From NCBI GenBank assembly GCA_017590115.1, contig JAGGNK010008448.1, positions 1,302,001 to 1,366,000 on the forward strand: a DNA stretch of 64,000 nucleotides, read 5' to 3'. The translations under genes and the position numbers were made by a program. The notes under the pieces are model-generated. The model saw only the letters and a list, made by a program, of their open reading frames with translations. It did not search any database and was not told where the DNA came from. Of the stretch, positions 1-10,823 are shown piece after piece. Source of the stretch: Montifringilla adamsi (Eukaryota > Chordata > Aves > Passeriformes > Passeridae). Every line of letters starts with the position of its first letter. Within the stretch, counting starts at the first letter, position 1.

Positions 1-2194
1 GAGTGGTAATTTTCTTCCTAAATCCTCTCTCCTTCCTTATGTAAAGCAGATGGATTTCTTGAGACAGGAATATGTACCCATATCCTCATGCATAAGAGAT
101 GCAGATATATGTCATATTTTCCCTCCATAAATGTGACTAGTTTAAATACATAGTTTTGAATGCTCTTCAAGATTTTTTTTATTATTATTATTATTATGTA
201 GAAATAAACACTGCATTTTATCTGCAAGCCATCTCCCGTAGCTCACAATCTAACTGGTGTAGACATCCCTAATGTTACAAGGAAAGCAACAAATATATCA
301 GAAAGACAGTCAAAGAAACACTGTCTATACCAAGAGCTGCAAATCCGGCAGAGATCCTGGGTAAGGCCTCAGGCCACTGGCCAGGGCAGAGCTCTGACCC
401 ACTGTGTGCAAACTACCAGCAGCACCTCGGTCACAGCTCGGGCACAGCTCACACTGACACAGCTGTCCAAAATGACACTGAAGATAAGGCCTCACAACAA
501 AGTAAAATAATAGCTGGGACATCTCTCAAGAGCCAGACTCCCCATGATGATTAGAAACCTCTGCAGCAACAAGCTATCCAAACTTGTCAAAATGTAAATG
601 GCATCTTCCCACCGCGGCTCTGTGGGAAACAAGCGCTGTACTTCCAGGGAAGTCAGGCGCACGCAGCTTGTGCACGGGACAGGGAGGGCGCAGGGGTCCT
701 TCCTCCACACAACTCCCAGCTCCACAACCAACACATTCCCAGACTGACAGCAACAAGGACACCGGTCCCCCCCACATTTTTGCAAGTGGTTGTCCTCTTA
801 TTATCTCACCAAGAGAAAGATTTCAAGGGGAGCTTGCACATTGTAAAAAATCAGATGGTTCCCTTGAGAGAAACTTGCTGGAAGTGAGTTTCATGGAGCT
901 ATTACTCACAGATTAAACTTGTGGGCTGTGAATTCTTGGTTATATCACAGCTCAACTCCTCCGTGAGCCAATATTCCTGGTCTCCAGCAAACCATGAGGA
1001 AAAGGACCTCTACAAGGTCCTCAACAAGGTAATTTCTTTCACTGGCAAATCTAATAATTTGCTGTAGTGCCAAAGGTTCACTTTTTGGCTCAAGATGATG
1101 GCAAACTGTGGAGTCACTCTCACCACAAATGTCACCAAAGCGGTACCTGCCTCTCCCAAAGGCCCAGCCCTGGTCTCCATTTCTTGCTCCAGGCACTGGA
1201 TTTAGAGCATTCGGAGTTTAAGTGTCACTGCTGGGCAGCACAAGGAGATGTGGCCACACTGCCACTTCCCTGTCTTCTGTATGAGTCACTCAGCACAACC
1301 TGCAAACAGCTGAGAGCACAGCTGAACTTTTTTTTTTTTTAAACTTCATGAGAACCACTAAACAACAGTGAAGGAATGAGCGTTAAGTGGCAATAACCTA
1401 AAGAATGTACAAAGTATACCAGGGGAATTCCATCATCTTTGTGACTAAAGTGAACACATACTTTTAAAAATACCTTTGGATAAAAAGGAAACTCACTTTT
1501 GGAATTGGCATTCCATTAAATGAAAGTGTGTGCTGTTACATGCAATGGTAAAAAGTAATGTGGCAAATGCAGTCATATTGAATACATGTGCATTTTCTGT
1601 ACCAGAAAAAAGAAGTCAGAAGTCAATTCGAAAGTTTGCAAAACTGTTTGGGGCTTTTTGGATTTCAACTCCACTGCAAGAGGATGTAAAAAGAGCCATT
1701 AATAAAGCTGGGCATGGACATTGCAGCAGGCATGAATAGCCTGCATCCACACAGGTGTTACAAATAGGCCCAAGTGCCTCCAGAAAAATCAAGACTTCCT
1801 TTCATTAGCCCTTAAAATGCTTGTGGGGTTTTCCCCAGGAAGAAAGGCAGTTTAACAAAATTGTCAAGCATGTAATGACAAGAAGTAGCTAATTACAAAC
1901 ATGCCAGATGAACACACCACCCTAAGTCAGCCTATCACAGCTGCCAATACAGAATTCAAACAACAAAAATAAAAGGATAAAATATAATAAACATTGAGAA
2001 TAAGGCTGTATAAAAATGACTTCTTGTAAATTTTTTTGAGGAATATTATAAACATAGTTGTAAAAGCCCTCTAAACCCCTTTACATTCTAAAACATTAAA
2101 AAACCAAACAACTGCAGATCCAACATACACAGAGTAGCATGAGAACTGTGTCTGAAGCCTTACAGCACAACAGTGCAGGGAAATCACTGCTGAG
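1..2194. other. Upstream noncoding DNA, no gene seen
   Basis: No reading frame here resembles a known protein and none has convincing splice sites. A short (ATT)n microsatellite lies at about 178-197. An NF-kB-like decamer GGGGAATTCC lies at 1432-1441, but it is about 9 kb from the FAS promoter and such a motif is common by chance. The neighbouring gene expected on this side in amniotes (ACTA2, opposite strand) has no recognisable coding exon here. Confidence 0.6.
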
Positions 2195-2275
2195 TGGGTG
2201 GAATTCTGTGGGACCCAGCACTGGCTATACACCTTAATGCCTTTATCAGTGATCTGAACAATAACATAAGTTACA
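2195..2275 (+). mobile_element. CR1 LINE fragment, reverse-transcriptase remnant
   Basis: One frame reads as a decayed piece of the CR1 reverse transcriptase. The peptide around 2206-2268 (ILWDPALA..., then NAFISDLNNNI) follows the family pattern 'SVLGP-LFN-FI-DLD-GI'. The catalytic aspartates that follow in intact CR1 are not preserved, and the similarity fades after about 2275. It is a short dead fragment in sense orientation. The call rests on recall of the CR1 consensus, so the edges are approximate. Confidence 0.55.
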
Positions 2276-2380
2276 GAAAAAGGTCACAGATAAAATCTGT
2301 GTGTGTATGTATTTTGATAACTTGCTACAACCTACATTACAGATCTAAGATAAAACAGAGTTCTCTCCAACAGAATCCTG

Positions 2381-2416
2381 TTTATAATAGGAGAATTGTT
2401 TATAATAGGAGAATAT
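2381..2416. repeat. 18-bp direct repeat, two copies
   Basis: The unit TTTATAATAGGAGAATTG at 2381-2398 is followed at once by a copy at 2399-2416 that differs only at its last bases. A third partial unit containing AGGAGAA lies just downstream. This is simple local duplication next to the CR1 remnant. Confidence 0.85.
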
Positions 2417-2419
2417 TAT

Positions 2420-5400
2420 AGAATAAATAGAGAATTTTTCATAGGAGAAGGCTCTTTGCATTGTGACCTGTGCAGAAGGTTCCCACCCCATGCCCCCATG
2501 GCACTTTTGCTGAATGCCATTTTGGCTGATGAAAACACACCTAGGAATGTGGTGCCTAACCCACTGCAGCTTGCAGGAAGGACAGACTCCACTGGAGCTC
2601 TCCTGTGCCCCGTGGGCAGTGCCAGCCTGCTCTGTCACACCTCCCTGCACTCGTCCTGGCTGCTGCTTGGCCCTGGGACATCCTCCTGTTACAAAGTGTG
2701 GTGCCCCAGGAGGGAGACAGCTGATGATGGCTTAGCGCACAGCTGTGTCTCATGCTCTAGAATATTCCCTTTATAAACTGCTCCCCAAAGGATGCTAAAG
2801 CCTCACAAGAAAACTGAAGCAGGCAGGCTTTTGGTCCTTGCTTTGCAGATGCATCTCAGTTACATAAGGTTGCTTCTTCTTCCTCTTTCTTACAGCTGTA
2901 AGAATTGGGGAAAAGTACAGATAACGTGCTATTTTTGTTCAATAATTTCATTGGTTTTCTGAAAGTGTAAAAGCATTTTCCAATCAAACTTAGGGTTTTC
3001 TTTCCCTCTTCCACTAAATGTGTTCTACATGCCCAGTTTTAACTGCTTGCTCAAATTCCCTTACAGGCCAAAGAACAAAATTTTGTTCCTTTTCTTTTAT
3101 GACTGTAAGGAAGACTTAGATACATAATTCTGAAACAAACATAACAATGGTCCTAAAACATGGAAAAACTCAGAACTCTCTAAAGCTTTTCCTCATTCCA
3201 TCCCATTTCAGGACCAATTATTGTACCACTGGTCTCAAGGGGGATGAAAACTGTCAGAACTCAGGTCTAGCCTGCCATTGGGAGATTTCTGCAAACTCAA
3301 CTGCTTTTTGATCCATTTCTGTTCTTCCTGCAAGCCAGAAACATCACTAAGAAAGAGACAAGTCTCAGAATTACAGTTTCTACCATGTTGTCAGTACTGT
3401 AAGTAGTTCCTGAGTCTCCTTTCTTTCAGTTCCTTGCTAGCAGCTTGTTGAAGGCAGAGTAACTCCTTTCACTGCTGCAAAGCACTGCTGTACAAGGATC
3501 CTGAAAATGCCTGGATAGTTTCCACATCAGGATACCAGAACTATGTACAACTCTTCCAGCTTCCTAATTAAAGCCCGTTACTTACTGCATTGTATTTAGC
3601 TGTCTCTGGGAATTCATTTACAAGGTCAAAAGCTCAGACCTCTTCAATACAGTATAAATCATTTCCCTGCATGCTGATTGCTCTGCACTACACAGCATGA
3701 ACTCATTGTTTAATACAAGGAGAAGAGGATGCAATTAGCAGATCTTCAGCACAAACACATCCCCCTTTCTGAATCGCATTTAAACAAAACAGTGTTGCTA
3801 TAGCATTTTATTGCATTAGAGACTGAACTCCACTCACTGCAAATGTGTGAGGCCTTCTCAGGAAAAGGGGCTGGGAGGAACAGGGGACAACCACACTTGG
3901 GATAAAAGGGCTAACATCTGTGTTCTTTTACTCTGCATACAATACAAGCTACTGTTTTCATGAGGGCTAAACCTTCCCTATCACCTTGCTTTTAATAACT
4001 CATTTTCCTTTCACTTATTTTCCTTTCATAACTTGTCTTTGTCAGATCCTGTTTTGCAGATGGGCCCCCTGAAGAGCAAATGTGGGGTTTGTACCAGGTC
4101 ACTCAGGAACAGTGGGGCAGTAGCTGTGAGGGCAAGGAATAAGCTCCATGTACCAACAGCCTTTCACTGCAGCAAGCTGTGACACCCCAGGCTCTGCCAT
4201 GTGCCCAGTGCAGGACAGACCACGCTGCCCCTTCAGGGAGCTGATGGAGAAGGGGCTGGTGGCCAGCCCTGCCTCCCCTAGAGAGGCAAATCCCCATGTA
4301 TTGACATAACATTTCTTTACATATTCTTTATGCTTAGGTAGTGAAACCTTAGCTTCAATCAAGGCAATATCAAAATTACCATTGACCTCAAAAAAAAACC
4401 AAAAAACAACAAAACATGACTCTCTGAAGTGAATAAATGAAAGATGAGAATTCAGTCCACAACCTCTGCTTCCAGAAGGTAAGACCATTTCCCTACACTG
4501 ATAGCAAAGGCATGTGACTTCCTCTTCATTTCTCATACGGAACTGAGGAACTGCTCTCCTCTCAGCTGGCTGCCTCCAGGCAGGGAAGTTTCTGAGAATC
4601 CCCAAGCTGGGAGAAACCTATGGGAAACCTGTGGCTTTGAGAGCCATGGCCTGCACTACCACCAGACTGCTGCCCATCCCAGGGAACCAGAAATGCATGT
4701 TCTGCTGTCCATCCCTCTGCAGTCTCTCATCCCATTCCTGCATCTGAGCTGGCTGGCAGCAGGGGAGACAGCTACTGGGCAGTGTGGAAAGGATGCCTCT
4801 TTCAAAAGAAAACAAGTATTTGAGAAATTATTCAGATGAAAAATAACACTGATGTCTTATCTGAGAATTGAACAGACTGCTTCAGACAGCTAGCATCACT
4901 GCATTCCTTCTCTTAGTGACCACCCTCAGAGATGCACAGCTATCCAAGCACATCATTTAATTGCTGATGAGAACCACCGACAGAAAACAATTCACTGCAT
5001 TTTGACAGAAATATAAATCTCTCTGTACTACATACTCAATCCATTTGCTACAGCTCACAAAACCTTACTATGCATTGGGCTGTGCACCTGAATAGAGAAA
5101 ATATGACTCACTCCTGTAGCTTCAGCAGCTAGCCAGGCCTCTCTTCTGTTTGTGCAAATGTGTGGTGGCAGTGGGGGAGTTGGTGAAGGCAGGAAACGTG
5201 ATAACCCTCTGACCTCCAAACTTTGTTCCTACCACAACAGCCCTTCTCTAGCAGGATTTAGCTGTTGAGCATCTACCTGAAGCACAAGTCCTGCTGCCAA
5301 GCACACAGCCATGCCCAGGAGACAAACACCCAGAGCAGGATCACTGCAGGCTGTTCTGGCTCTGATGTCACAGCGGATGCCAAGCTGCATCTGAGATGTT

Positions 5401-6811
5401 AGTGGGAGGGATAAAGCTTTTCACATCACTGTTGTGTCTTCCCCACCCCCAAAGTATTTCAAAGGTTAAGTGATATCAAAAGAAACCAAACCAAGAGTGT
5501 TTGGAGTCTCAGCCACATGACACTTCTTTTATCTAAGCCTGCTAGTCTCACTTATCAGATGATATCCCAGAAAGAGAAGCATGACAGAGCAAAGCAAAAC
5601 AGTGGAACTGAATTCCAAACTTGCAATATTTCTTACAATATCAGAAACTACAGCATGCTAAGACCCTTCAAAATGTTTCCTTTAGCTTCTCCTCCTCACT
5701 ACCCCATCTAATAAAATTTGTTTTCTTTAAAATTATAAGGAAAACTTCCTTGAAGTGTGGCTCTTTGAGCATCACTTACTCAACATGGGAAGTGAAGCCA
5801 TCTGGTGCGCCTGTTAAGGCCATCTTCAGACTAAAGGTCAAAAGCAGAACTAAAGATCTCCTTTTATTCACACTTACCTTTTAACTTCAGACATTTCTCT
5901 ATAGATCTTTTTCCTCTTTCATCCTTAGCACAAAGATTCAGCCTTGGATTTATCTCACAAATGGAAGAAACCCACAAATTAAATCAGCAGTGCTCTGTCC
6001 AGGCAGTAGCTGAATGGAAAAGGTTTGAACACTTCCTCACTCACCTCTGAAGAACATTTAGCATCCCTAGCACATTATCTGCAAAACTTTTACAGTTGAT
6101 CTGTTTCACATTTGACAGTTAGCATTTGCAGTACACCAAGCTTTGAAAGTATAAAGCTTAATCTTAATAATAGCATCTTCAAAAAACAACTAAGACCAAT
6201 TTGCCTGAAAAAAAAAAGAGAAAATATCACCAGCCAGCCTCTGAAACAAAGCTGCCTGCTGCAAGATCTGGATGGATACAGAGCACTGCAAAACAATTAA
6301 AACAGATGCATTTACAATCTACCAAGTCACAAAGTCAAATTTTATGTCAGTCCATGCAACGTGCAAAATATTTGGTAAATAATGCAGCATTTACACTCCC
6401 TTGTACAGAGCACACACAGAGGACTGGAACAGGATGGTCCCATGTCTAAAATAAAGTCAATAATCAACCCTAAGACAGAAACACATCTACATTTATGGTA
6501 AGGTTATGGTGATTGGCTGTAGGAGCCACCAGGCATTCAGCCAATTTGCTTTTCCAGTCTAAGGAAATGCTCAGTTTGTTTGAAAAATGCCTTTTTTTTT
6601 TTTTTTCCTACTGTGAAGAATGCATTGACGTCATCAAACTGGGTCTGTTGAACAAAAGCATGGATCCAGGGTTGTGTCAGGAAGTTAAATTATGAGAAAA
6701 AGGACACACGTCTGCTTCAATTTTCTTTAAGAATGACAGGGTTTATGGCCAGTTCTCCTTTATCACCTTCTCCAGAAGAGAACAGCTAGAGGACACAAGT
6801 CACTTGCTATG
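2420..6811. other. Noncoding DNA, no gene seen
   Basis: No recognisable exon, RNA gene or intact transposable element. The longest open frame is a 168-codon reading on the minus strand at 4099-4605. It has no family resemblance and is low-complexity in part, so it is treated as chance. Homopolymer A and T runs occur near 6210 and 6590. Confidence 0.55.
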
Positions 6812-6824
6812 AGTTTCAGTTTCC
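6812..6824 (-). promoter_or_regulatory. ISRE/IRF-like motif upstream of FAS
   Basis: The + strand reads AGTTTCAGTTTCC, whose complement contains GAAACTGAAAC. This fits the IRF/ISRE core GAAANNGAAA. It lies about 4 kb upstream of the FAS start codon. FAS is interferon-inducible in vertebrates, so a role is plausible, but a single motif match is weak evidence. Confidence 0.4.
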
Positions 6825-7654
6825 ACTCTCTTTTGTTCTAGGCTGGTCTTTTGTTTCCATTCTGTTTTCTTGCTAGTGTGGGTTTTTTTCAGATAAACAG
6901 TAGCATCTATGGCTCCACAGGAGGGTATATCAGATCACTGTTACTTCTGAGAGAAGTACACTGCATGCCAGAACACCCTGATCTGTGATTTGATGCAATA
7001 CCAGGCAGCACCCTTATGAAGAAACCCCACAGGGTCTTCATAAACCTCTCAGGTCACACCCTACTTTCCCTCTTCTGTGCTGTCATGTCACGTTCTCCAC
7101 ACACAGAACAGGGTGTTAGGGCCAACAAAGTGCTTCACTGCCACATCACCTGACAAAGAACCTTTCAGTGCACCACAAACCCGTGTGATTGGAAGGAGTG
7201 GTTCATAGTGGTTTATGAACAAAGGGAGAAGGGCAACCTTCAGCTGTCAGAATCTGGCCACACCACACTGCAACAAATAACCATATTTACAGTGGTTACA
7301 GATCTTCTCTGGTCTATGAGGCCGTGGTGCAAAGGGTGCAGCAAGGACACTGTTCCAACTTTTCACAGAAGATCTGGAAAATAATACAACCAGCATAAAA
7401 CTGTATTGGGCAAGAGCTGATTATTTAAAGACTGATACCACTCTGAAAATTTCCCAATAGTGCTAGCTGATGCTTGTGACATGAGTCACATCACTGAAGA
7501 GGTTTGAATCAAAGATGAAGGAGATACCAGCTGCATGAGTAATGGATCACTCACTCTAGGACTTGAACAAAAAGGCAAAAGTAGGTTGGTGGCTCTTGAA
7601 CATACATGAGGCAGGGGAGGGGAAAAACAGGAAAGCAAAAGAAAACAAAAGACA

Positions 7655-7665
7655 GAAACTGAAAC
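7655..7665 (+). promoter_or_regulatory. Second ISRE/IRF-like motif upstream of FAS
   Basis: The sequence GAAACTGAAAC is the same 11-mer as the complement of the motif at 6812-6824, in the opposite orientation and 0.84 kb closer to FAS. The surroundings are A-rich (7620-7680), which raises the chance of a random match. Confidence 0.35.
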
Positions 7666-8310
7666 AAACAAACTGAAAAGCAAACCAACAATGGTCTTTT
7701 AATGTATATTTCAGGTCAAAGGAGAATTTAAGTTTGATGGAACTACACAATTAATGTAATGGCCCAGTCTTAGTACAAAAGAACAGCTAAAGACTACCAA
7801 TATAACAAAACAAATCTAAACCAAATATCTTTTTGAAAAATTAAAAATCTTTAATAATTTAACAGAGAAAAATGTAATAGAAAGCAAGTCAGATCTTATA
7901 CTTTCTCCCCCATTATTTTCCCTCTGGAGTATAAATATAGATTCAATATTCTGAGGTGAGACCAATACAATGCACAGGGCTCTAGGCCCTCAATTATGTT
8001 TTATTGCACCTTGAAAAATTTTCTTCACGTGGAGAGACTAGCTAAGTTAACCTTCTCAAAAACTTAGCAATCCACAATATCGTAATACAGCAACAGAATC
8101 AGCTTCTTTAGGTGCAAGCAGCTTTCTGGAGAAAAGGTTTGATGCCAGTTAAGGTGTGAATAATGATTCCAACTCAGAAACACCAAACGCAAGAATATTA
8201 TCACCATGTGTGTCCAAAATTATTCCCTAGGTGGTTTTGCTCAGAGCAGAATTCCCTATGACCAGTGTACATATGACATAGGACAACAATTACAAGGGGA
8301 AAAAAGAAAC

Positions 8311-8331
8311 ACAACACACACACACACACAC
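8311..8331. repeat. (AC)n microsatellite
   Basis: A short run of about nine AC units with one interruption near its start. An 11-A homopolymer follows about 20 bases downstream. Confidence 0.9.
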
Positions 8332-8809
8332 GCAAATCAAATCACCACAGTAAAAAAAAAAAATTAAAAATCACTTTAATTCCAGAACCGTACATATTTA
8401 AAGCTGGAATTGCAAAGGAGCTAAACAGTGTGTGTTTCTCGAGCTGCATCCTGCCCCAGCCTGACCCCTGTTCCCACATTAGGCGAGGCACAAGGCCATC
8501 TGCTGGCAGAGACAAACTGCAGAGCCTGTACTGCTTAGCAGGCCGCTGCTGACACAAGAATTAAGCTTCAGATGAAGGGTGAGTAAAGAAAAGAGTCGAC
8601 GCTGCCACTTCTACCAGCTGAAAAGAAGCTGCTGCAACACAAGGAACAGAGCAAAGATGAAAACACTGGCCTTATAGTCCTCATTGACACCAACTCAGAG
8701 TAGTCAAACTATAGGATCATATTTACAGGACAATGGACATATACTAAATGAACCAGCCTAACCTTCTGGAACTAAAGAACAAGGTCATCTTTCTGGATAA
8801 AAAAGCGGA

Positions 8810-9113
8810 TGTTGCAAGAAGAAAGAAGAAGCAGAAAATTTCATGACAAACTTAGGGGTGTCAACTCGAGTAAAATGACATTTACAGCATCTACCAATTA
8901 GATTAAGAAAAAGATGTGTGCTGCCTCATGGACAAAGCACAGCTACCAATCAAGAGATGCATGGACAAAACAGAGCTACCAATTAAACAATGCGTGACTG
9001 CGTAGACCAAGATAAGAAGTAAATAAAAGCAATGTTTAGAAGCACAATAAACAGCTTTTGCTTGATTCACATTAAATCACGAGTCCTTTGTCTTCTCTCC
9101 CCAGCAAACAACA
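8810..9113 (+). mobile_element. Solo-LTR-like element (endogenous retrovirus)
   Basis: The block starts with TG (TGTTGCAAGAAG) and ends with CA (CAAACAACA). Two AATAAA signals sit about 60-90 bases before the end, followed by a stretch ending in GAGTCCTTTGTCTTC, which resembles the R-U5 end of avian retroviral LTRs. Inside is a 33-bp direct repeat (8927-8992), of the kind found in U3 enhancers. No gag, pol or env-like frame adjoins it, so it would be a solo LTR. No clean target-site duplication was found at these edges (GCGGA before, GGAAG after), so the boundaries and the element type are provisional. Confidence 0.5.
8927..8992. repeat. 33-bp direct repeat inside the LTR-like element
   Basis: Two adjacent 33-base units (8927-8959 and 8960-8992) both begin CATGGACAAA and share AGCTACCAAT. 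A third, more diverged relative with CTACCAATTA lies just upstream near 8891. Confidence 0.85.
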
Positions 9114-10389
9114 GGAAGACCTCCAAACACATTTCTCCTTCATCATTTTATATCTAAAAACCCCAGACAACTACAGTTATTAACTACATAAGGTACGACT
9201 TCAAGTCACGTGCAGACACTGTTGTTTTGACATGAATCTGGTGGCTTCTCAGACATCGCTCAAACTCCCTACTTAAGACAAAAACACTCCACCACAAAGA
9301 AGCTACACACAGTCATCACACCCTGGGGGCAGGGAGGAGTGCAAACCACATGCACCCAACAGACTAGAGTGACATCAGAGGATGGTATCGGGCAAATAGT
9401 GAGTGCAGAAGGCACACCGAGGCGTCGCTGAACCCTGAGCAATGCCTGCTGAGGGCCCAGCCACATAAGGTTTGATTTTAGGACAAAACACAATCCCCTT
9501 GTGTGATGGATCTGGAAACAATTCTACCAAACTTTCTGCTGCAGCAACGATCCGGATCTGGACAACATTGCTTGCAGTCCCTACTCCACCCCTACCCGCA
9601 CGCAAATTTCCGCTAAAATTAGCAGCCTCACAGACACGCTGATTTGGGTTTGCCAGTAGGAGCTAGAGACGTGTAACCCAGGAACTGCACCCAAAAGACA
9701 TGCCTCTCCTTCGTTATATTCCGTACTGCCACTGGGAAGGCAAAAAGTGGATTGTTCAAGGGTGCTCAAAAGACAGCATCTCTAAAAGTGTGTCAGCAGC
9801 ACTTTTGGTTTACCCGGAAGTGGTTTAAAAGCCTGAAGTATTTAAAACAGTAGCTAATTTTTGTTGATGTTATGTATTGCAGCTAAGAGCCGTACCAGCA
9901 GAAAAGCTGAAGGGTTTTTGAAAATCTGAGTCATAAACCACTGAAAAATGGTGCTTAAAATGAAAATGCCAGCTCGATTGCAACCATGGTCCTCTCAAGG
10001 CAATCGAATCATGTCAAAACCTGAAAGATGAAAACACATATCGGTAACTAACTCCGTCACGTCATTTCTAACTCTACAAAGGAGGCCAGACTACCAGCAT
10101 TTCAAACCTCTGAAAGCTTGCAGGAAAAACACAAGTGACTGGAAACAGGTAGAAAATAGAAGTTGCGGGCTTGAGCAACACGTTCAATAGGACAGAAAAG
10201 GGCAGTACTGCCTGCTGCAGTGAGCGTAGCCTGTTCTGAGCTCCATCCTACCCACACGGGACTGCCTGCCACAAGCCCGTCCTTGGCAGTACTACAAAGG
10301 CAAGAGTTTCTGCCCTCGGTGGGGAGGCAATTGCTCCGCCCAGCACCTGAAGCACAGGAATCGAACGTCTCATTCCCAGCACTAAGGCT
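9114..10389. other. Noncoding DNA upstream of the FAS promoter
   Basis: No exon is recognised. A consensus ETS site (CCCGGAAGTGG, 9813-9823) is followed by TTTAAAA, which could mark a minor or antisense promoter, but nothing transcribed from it can be identified. CpG content begins to rise after about 10200. Confidence 0.5.
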
Positions 10390-10732
10390 GTTAGCTTGGT
10401 GACCTCGGGGCCGTGCCTGGCATCCCCGCGCCGCCGAGCGGGTGTCCCCGGCCAAGCACCCGCGATCCCCGCGGCGCCCGGGACAGCCGAGCGGGAGCTC
10501 CCTGCCCTCGCTGCTGTCACCGCGGGGCGCGGAGCTCGGGGCTGTCCCGCCGCTGTCTGCGGCTCGCCCGGAGCTCCTGCCCGGGGCCGGATCACCGCGC
10601 CCCACGGCCGGCCCGGCCCCCGATCCGTGCCGTGCCGTGCCGTGCCGGGGGCGGGCCGAGCCGTGTTTGCCAACATGGGAGGAGCCGGCGGGGCAGGACG
10701 CGGGCAGCTCGGGCTGTCCCGCAGGGACGGGC

Positions 10733-10751
10733 CACTTCCCGCCGGAAGGTG
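10733..10751 (+). promoter_or_regulatory. FAS: Paired ETS sites around an E2F-like core
   Basis: CACTTCCCGCCGGAAGGTG is a near-palindrome. It has an ETS core on each strand (CTTCC and GGAAG) and an overlapping E2F-like TTCCCGCC. It sits 16 bases before the FAS ATG, where transcription start sites of CpG-island promoters often lie. Confidence 0.4.
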
Positions 10752-10766
10752 CCGGGCAGCGGCGGC

Positions 10767-10823
10767 ATGGGGAAGGTGCGGGACGGCGGCGGCGTGGCCA
10801 GGAGGCTCCTTGCCTGGCTCCTC
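10767..10823 (+). CDS. FAS: FAS coding exon 1
   Basis: Nineteen codons from an ATG in strong context (GGCGGCATGG) to a GTAAGT donor at 10824. It encodes a basic N-terminus and the first half of the signal-peptide core. Human FAS exon 1 also ends in phase 0 within the signal peptide. The least conserved exon, so this start is slightly less certain than the others. Confidence 0.85.

Noticed and set aside
1432..1441. NF-kB-like decamer GGGGAATTCC
   Set aside because: About 9 kb from the promoter, a single copy and common by chance.
4099..4605. 168-codon minus-strand frame
   Set aside because: No domain, splice context or family similarity; the translation crosses an A-rich low-complexity patch and reads as random.
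1..10389. Search for ACTA2 coding exons upstream of FAS
   Set aside because: No actin peptide appears in any frame. The gene is probably further left, outside the window.
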